Made by a program: the position numbers and the translations under genes. A DNA stretch of 64,000 nt from assembly GCA_036924285.1 (NCBI GenBank), contig JAYKYS010000064.1:1-64000 (forward strand). The letters are read 5' to 3'. The stretch comes from Asterella californica (taxonomy: Eukaryota; Streptophyta; Marchantiopsida; Marchantiales; Aytoniaceae). Below, piece by piece: positions 59,483 through 64,000 of the stretch; position 1 is the first letter of the stretch, and the number at the start of each line of letters is the position of its first letter. Under the pieces are notes generated by a model. The model was not told the DNA's origin. It worked only from the letters and a program-made list of their open reading frames with translations, and ran no database searches.

Positions 59483-59933
59483 GTAGGCTTATGGCTTTGC
59501 TTTTGGTATCGTCAATTGATTCACAGGACTAGCTTTGACCTGTTTGGCATTGATGCTAAACATGTTCAGCCTAGACATTGCTTTCTTGAGTGTACATTTT
59601 GGTTTGACTTTAAGGCGTTTATGCTATGAGGTCTTGGCAATTTGAGCGCTTTTGTTTTGGCAATGACTATTCTCTTTAGCTCGTTGGTGTGGCACCAAGC
59701 TGGGATGTGCTTTGTGCAAGTTGGCAGGCTGGAACGGTGTTGTTGCTGTTTACGTGGCCTTCACGGAAACAGCTCTGACATGAACGATGCTTTGTGGATG
59801 TGTATCATCCTTCTGATTCAAGATGTGTTGTTAGCTTCAGCTTCGTAGCTTGTAGTGGAAAAAATATTTCTTTGAGGATGTTATCGTTGCATTCATGTAA
59901 TGAATATCTCTCCCTCCCAAAAAAAAAAAAAAA

Positions 59934-60092
59934 AAATGCGATTTTTTTTTCACCTGCTGTTTGGCTGTTTGTCGGACGGGTGTTTGTTGGCGCTACTTTG
60001 TCAGAGTGGCTCAGTCGTGATGTAGTCGAGTCGCAGCTGCTGGGACGCGGCGTTCGTCGTGGAACCAGTACCCAAAACCACGCACTATGTTG
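59934..60092. other. Unassigned spacer between nested elements
   Basis: About 160 bp with no match to the A or B consensus seen elsewhere in the window. It may be the 5' part of the family C element, whose ORF follows at 60292. Confidence 0.35.
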
Positions 60093-60287
60093 TTTTTTTT
60101 TTTTTTTTTTTTTTTTTGGGGTTACAGGATAGTTGCCCTATTCCTTTCAAGCAAAAGAGCCTTCAGGACACCAGACGAACCTGAGATATGCAGGAACAAC
60201 GGCCTAATCCGGGTGCAATAGGCGTTCAGTCCACTGCAAAAAACCCCCGTAATGGGGCTGGCAAAGCGTTCTGAGTCCATGACGACG
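60093..60287 (-). mobile_element. Truncated family B tail ending in the hairpin stem
   Basis: A T run of about 25 and GGGGTTACAGG, then about 170 bp of B 3' UTR that stops at CCATGACGAC, inside the first arm of the conserved hairpin. A 6-bp GTTGTT flank on both sides is a weak duplication candidate. Confidence 0.75.
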
Positions 60288-60291
60288 TGTG

Positions 60292-63200
60292 GTTGTTCCC
60301 GCCTTATTCGACTCTTTTCCCGCTGTTTGCTGTCGGTGACGGCAAGGGACGACTTTGCAGCATCTCAAGGACCTCCGCCGTTGCAACAGCGGCAGAAGAC
60401 GGAGCTCGGCGGAAGTCATTACAAAGATCTGCGAAGACATGCCTACACAAATCAGGCCCTCCAGGCCAAGGTGGTGTCTCGCTTGCTGGAGCCTGAGCGC
60501 CTAGCATGGAAGGTGTTCCAGCTGCACCACCTATCCAAAGCTCCACAAGCCCGTACGTTGGCGTATGGGGCCGCCATCCTCTTCAGCACAGTCAGCATCG
60601 CCTCCCTGCAATTGCCAGCCAGGCTCACAGGGTATGTCACAGCCTTCAAAGCCTTGCAACCCCATCGCCTGTTGCCAGTCAATGCCATGCCAGCTGAGGA
60701 CATCCTCAATGAGCCATTATTTTTCAATCGCCAGATTTCAGTGCCCCTAGACAGCTCAGCTACAGGCAGCGCCAGTGACAGCACAGCTTCCAGACCCCTC
60801 ACACCTCATGATCAGCCCCTCATGTTGGCAGCAGGCATCACAAGGTGGCACATTTACAGGTGGCTTTAACGGCAGCAGCACCCGCCGGCCTTCACAGCCT
60901 GCTTGCAGTCAATGCTAACGACCATGCCCCCTACCCTGGCAGGTGATTGTCACGGCAGCCCCGACAGCTCCTACTTGGCAGCAAGGCCTTTCAGCGTCCG
61001 GCAGCCAGCTCATTCAGAACACCCATACCGGTCAGAATCACTCATTCAACTCCCATCATCAGTTGCAACAGTCCCATGCTCAGATGGCCATGGCTACCAA
61101 CCCTGTGCGTGTCATTTCCTGGGACCCTTCTAGACCTTGGAGAGGTCCGACACAACAACCAACTCAATCAGCTGTTGCGCTGCTTTACTTGCAAGGGCAG
61201 TTGTGGGGTCCCAACCACTTGTCAGTGGGGGTGTGGGGCTGGGGGACAGCAGCCCGCCCACCAACTAATAGTGCGGCAGGCAAGTCAGCGCTTGCGGCTA
61301 ATTCAAGCCCAGAAGCATGGCATCTTGGCTCCCGGGGCATTGGTCTGTCGCCCTTGCCTGCTGCCCTTGCCAGGCTCAGACCAAACCTCAGCTCAGGTTT
61401 TGCAAGAGATGGAGCCCAAATGGACGGCTTCCCTGCAAGCCAGCCCGTCCAGCAGGGCTCGTCTCAGCTCAGACTGGCCAGTTTCACAGCCAGCCTGGAT
61501 GACCTCCTCAAGGGGTCACCGACAGCACTGGTCAGAGCGGCAGCAACGGCAATAGGCCCAACAACAACAGCCAGCGCAGCAGCCCCGGCAGCTTCTTGCA
61601 GACAGAGCTGCCAACAATGATACCATGGATGTGCTGGGGGACCCTGGCAGCCCCCCTCAGCTGTCTAAGTGGCGCAAGCTCTGGGAGCTAGCCAGTGCTG
61701 CCTACTTCGACAGGCAACACAGAACCTTGTGGTGGCGCATTCTGCACGGCTGCGTGATGTGTGGGGCCTTCAATGCCTACATTGGCAGAGCCACGCCGCA
61801 GCAGGCCGGTTGCCCTTTTGCCTGCTGCTGCACCCCCCTCCAGCCCCAGACCATTAGCCACATGTTCCTAGGAGTGCCCAGTAGCCGCCAATGTTGTCAG
61901 CTGGCTTTGTCGCCTGTGGCAAGCTATGACTGGCCATAACCCCTGATGCCTCAGTTGCCACCATCCTAGCAGCTTCCACTCCAGCCGGGCAGGGTGCTTC
62001 AGATGCGTTTGCTTCAGACTTGGCACTGGCTTAGGTTGGCAGTACTGCATAGCATTTGGACGGCAGCCCAAATCACTGCCTCTTCCCCACATGGTCTTGC
62101 TCCTACTCAGGCCTCTCTTTACCATCTCACTCTCAGTTAGCGAGCAGGCTAGCATTGAAGACGATCACTTCCATGTTTCGCCATGATTGGTGAAGTGCAA
62201 TGATGATGTACGGCAAATTCTGGTGGGGTGTGCTCAAGCTGGCTGAGGGGCAGGGACCCCAGTATGACTTTGGAGGCATTTCAACGTTTGTGGTGCCACA
62301 ACCACACCCTGGCATCAATCCACACGATTCAATCCGGCACTGAGGAAAAACTCGACCTGAAAGTGCACTTGTCTGACTCATTACCTGTGCCATTGGTTTA
62401 GTCGGCTATTTGCTGTTTGCTATGTGGCAATATGTGACAGTTTATTTGCATGCTGGGCTTGAACCTGGCGGATTTATTTTGTGCTTGTGTCATCATTTGA
62501 CTTCTGCTTTTGGGTGGGGGGTGGTGGCTTAGGTGTCGTATCATTTTTCATCACCGCAGCTTGCTATGCGAGGATGCTTAGCTGGTTTGTGGTGCAATTG
62601 ATGCCTGGCTTCAGCTTGATTGATGGCGAGTTAACTTGCTGGGGCTTGCTTGACGTGCATTCACCCGAGGGGGGCCCATCAAGCCCCCCTCCGTAGCTGG
62701 GGGGTCTTGTCAGCCCTAAGGGTGCCAGCTACACAGGCCGTTGGAGACGGTTGGCCCTCACCGGCGTGTGGGAGCCTTGCAGGCTTGTCATGCGATGTGA
62801 CCAGTCCTGCGGGTGGTGTGCTGATGTCTTGTTCCTTCCGGTTGCTTTCTGGACGTCAGTTGGATCCGGCAATGTGCTGCTCGCAGCGAAGCTCACTTAG
62901 CGTTACCATGTCTGCCCAGTACTCCTAGACATTGGCCATCATACTCTTGGGATTGTGTTCAACATTTCCTTTGCTTGGCACGGCAATTTAGCCGGCCAAG
63001 TTGCCTTTCCTGTTGCGATGTTGCATTTGCTGGTGCAAGGGCACACTGTGCTCTTGTTGCTTCTTCCGTGACACATCATTACCGAGGTCATGACACGACC
63101 AGCTGTTGCTGGCTGGTCGTCATGGGCTCAGAAGGCTTTGCCAGCCCCATTACGGGGAATTTTTGCAGTGGACTGAGCGCCTGTTGCACCCGGATTAGGC

Positions 63201-63511
63201 CGTTGTTCCTGCATATCTCAGGTTCGTCTGGTGTCCTGAAGGCTCTTTTGCTTGAAAGGAATGGGCAACTATCCTGTAACCCAAAAAAAAAAAAAAAAAA
63301 AAGATCTGCGAAGACATGCCTTTTTCCAAAGTTGCAGCAAGCTCCGTTCATCACGCAAGACGCGTTTTGGACCCTTGGGATGTCGTATCTGGACAGTTGG
63401 CACCGCTCGAAGGCATTTTAGAGCTACAAAGTCGGCTTTGGCAGCAGTGTGTGACATTGCAAGAAGCTTAGCTGCAAGCTTTGCAAGAGCACTCCACCAC
63501 GTTGTCTGACC
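60292..63511 (+). pseudogene. Unknown ORF interrupted by a family B copy, probably family C coding end
   Basis: One plus-strand frame encodes VTARDDFAASQGPPPLQQ to HYKDLRRHA up to 60443. The same frame resumes after the B copy at 63300 with DLRRHAFFQSCSKLRSS and ends ARSLAASFARALHHVV and a stop at 63509-63511. About 500 bp downstream, sequence shared with the family C tails begins in the same orientation. So this is plausibly the end of the C-encoded protein. No domain recognised. Confidence 0.45.
60444..63299 (+). mobile_element. 5'-truncated family B LINE (RT C-terminal half to poly(A))
   Basis: Flanked by a 21-bp duplication starting AAAGATCTGCGAAGACATG at 60423-60443 and 63300-63320. The 5' junction GCCTACACAAATC shares GCC(T) with the B sequence at the truncation point. 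Encodes KVVSRLLEPERLAWKVFQLH, the region up to DVLGDPGSPPQLSKWRKL and WWRILHGCVMCGAFNAYIG, then the 3' UTR with the hairpin and an A run of 20. Frame disruptions include a TAG near 61553 and breaks near 60845 and 61890. Confidence 0.92.
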
Positions 63512-64000
63512 TCCCAGTTGTTGACAACCCCCTCTTATTGCTAAAGACACTCTCGGCTTGCTCGGCTGGCATAGGAACCGGTGTTGCAAGCACAGTTTGC
63601 TTTCCGACTCTATAGCTTGCACAAGGGTTCTGCAGTGCAGTTTTTCTGTTGACGTGCGTGAGTTGGCAGTTCAATGTGTTTTGCTTCACTGCCTCTGGTT
63701 TGTGTTTGAGCTGAACTCATGGTGACATCCCTTATTCAATACTAGGCAGAATGGTGATAAGGTTAGGCTTGCATTGGGTTACCCGCAAGCTACTTACGTT
63801 TTAACTGTACGCTCTTTGAGCATGCTGCCATCACTTTTAGCAGCTAGCTGGGTTGATCTGAACATTGGTGATTCTTTGTTTGGTAAAAAGGAACAAGCTC
63901 GGCTTTTGACTGGTGAACAACTGCCTTGTTTGCTGCTTGTTTTGCTTGACAAGCTGACTCTATGCAAACTCTAGAGTTTGCCTACATGCAAGTTGTGAGG
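63512..64000 (+). mobile_element. Family C element, 3' region, running off the window
   Basis: From about 63735 (ATTCAATACTAGGCAGAATG) to the edge it matches, in reverse, the minus-strand C tails at 55300-55445 and 55820-56095, including GACAAGCTGACTCTATGCA and TTGCCTACATGCAAGTTGTG. The poly(A) end should lie roughly 100-150 bp beyond the window. 63512-63734 shows no coding signal. Confidence 0.75.

Larger units (their letters stand above)
57327..59933 (+). mobile_element. Family A retroelement, apparently complete, with two nested family B tails
   Basis: Flanked by AAATGCGATTTT at 57315-57326 and 59934-59945. The 3' end is TGTAATGAATATCTCTCCC plus an A run of about 18. Contents: 5' leader of about 124 bp, ORF1-A from ATG 57451, and a 3' UTR of about 0.5 kb with no RT. 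Without the nested B tails (57797-57892, 58933-59482) it would be about 2 kb. An ORF1-only, poly(A)-tailed, TSD-flanked element fits a non-autonomous LINE derivative that borrows the RT of another family. Confidence 0.85.

Noticed and set aside
60093..60297. Clean target-site duplication for the B tail at 60093-60287.
   Set aside because: Only GTTGTT is shared and it borders a T run, so chance cannot be excluded.
63700..64000. Proximity to a telomere, suggested by the nested LINE cluster.
   Set aside because: No TTTAGGG-type or other telomeric repeat is present in the window; nested clusters of this kind also mark centromeres.

Overview
The window looks like nuclear DNA of a green alga, most likely a trebouxiophyte chlorophyte (inference). 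Genes are split by many short spliceosomal introns (GT-AG, a few GC-AG). There is a plastid LHC-like stress protein, a plant-type ZIP transporter and a homologue of the land-plant MMD1/MS1 family. The pentamer TGTAA, the usual green-algal poly(A) signal, sits at the 3' ends of the retroelements. No bacterial operons, rRNA, tRNA or CRISPR arrays were recognised.

Layout. 1-779: 3' part of a Gly/Gln-rich repeat protein (+), with several reading-frame changes. 1809-4825: short-chain dehydrogenase/reductase (+), also with frame breaks. 6130-7546: LHC/ELIP-like thylakoid protein (-), divergent from a secreted PNGase F-like amidase (+, 9188-15923). 16674-21542: unrecognised multi-exon gene (-). 21758-27133: very long Gln/Ala-rich, basic nuclear-type protein (-), either the tail of, or the gene after, an MMD1/PTC1/MS1-type protein (-, about 27440-32449). 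33901-34918: ZIP metal transporter (-). 36142-36558: small unknown ORF (-). 37753-44596: AFG2/SPATA5/CIP111-type AAA+ ATPase (+).

From 44636 to the right edge the DNA is almost entirely retroelements nested in one another. Three families can be separated by their 3' ends. Family B is an autonomous-type LINE with ORF1, APE endonuclease, reverse transcriptase and a terminal zf-RVT-like region; one 8.0 kb copy lies at 45624-53655. Family A carries only an ORF1-like protein and a poly(A) tail and appears to be a gag-only partner of B. Family C is seen mostly as tails whose 3' end resembles that of A. Target-site duplications of 8 to 55 bp give the order of events: A landed 31 bp past the AFG2 stop codon, B then landed inside A, and further truncated B, A and C copies landed in each other to the right. 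The arrangement recalls the nested Zepp-type LINE clusters known from Chlorella and Coccomyxa; membership of that family is inferred.

Single-base homopolymer differences break frames both in low-copy genes and between repeat copies. This means either sequence-level indel errors or real decay, and it limits how far 'pseudogene' calls can be trusted.
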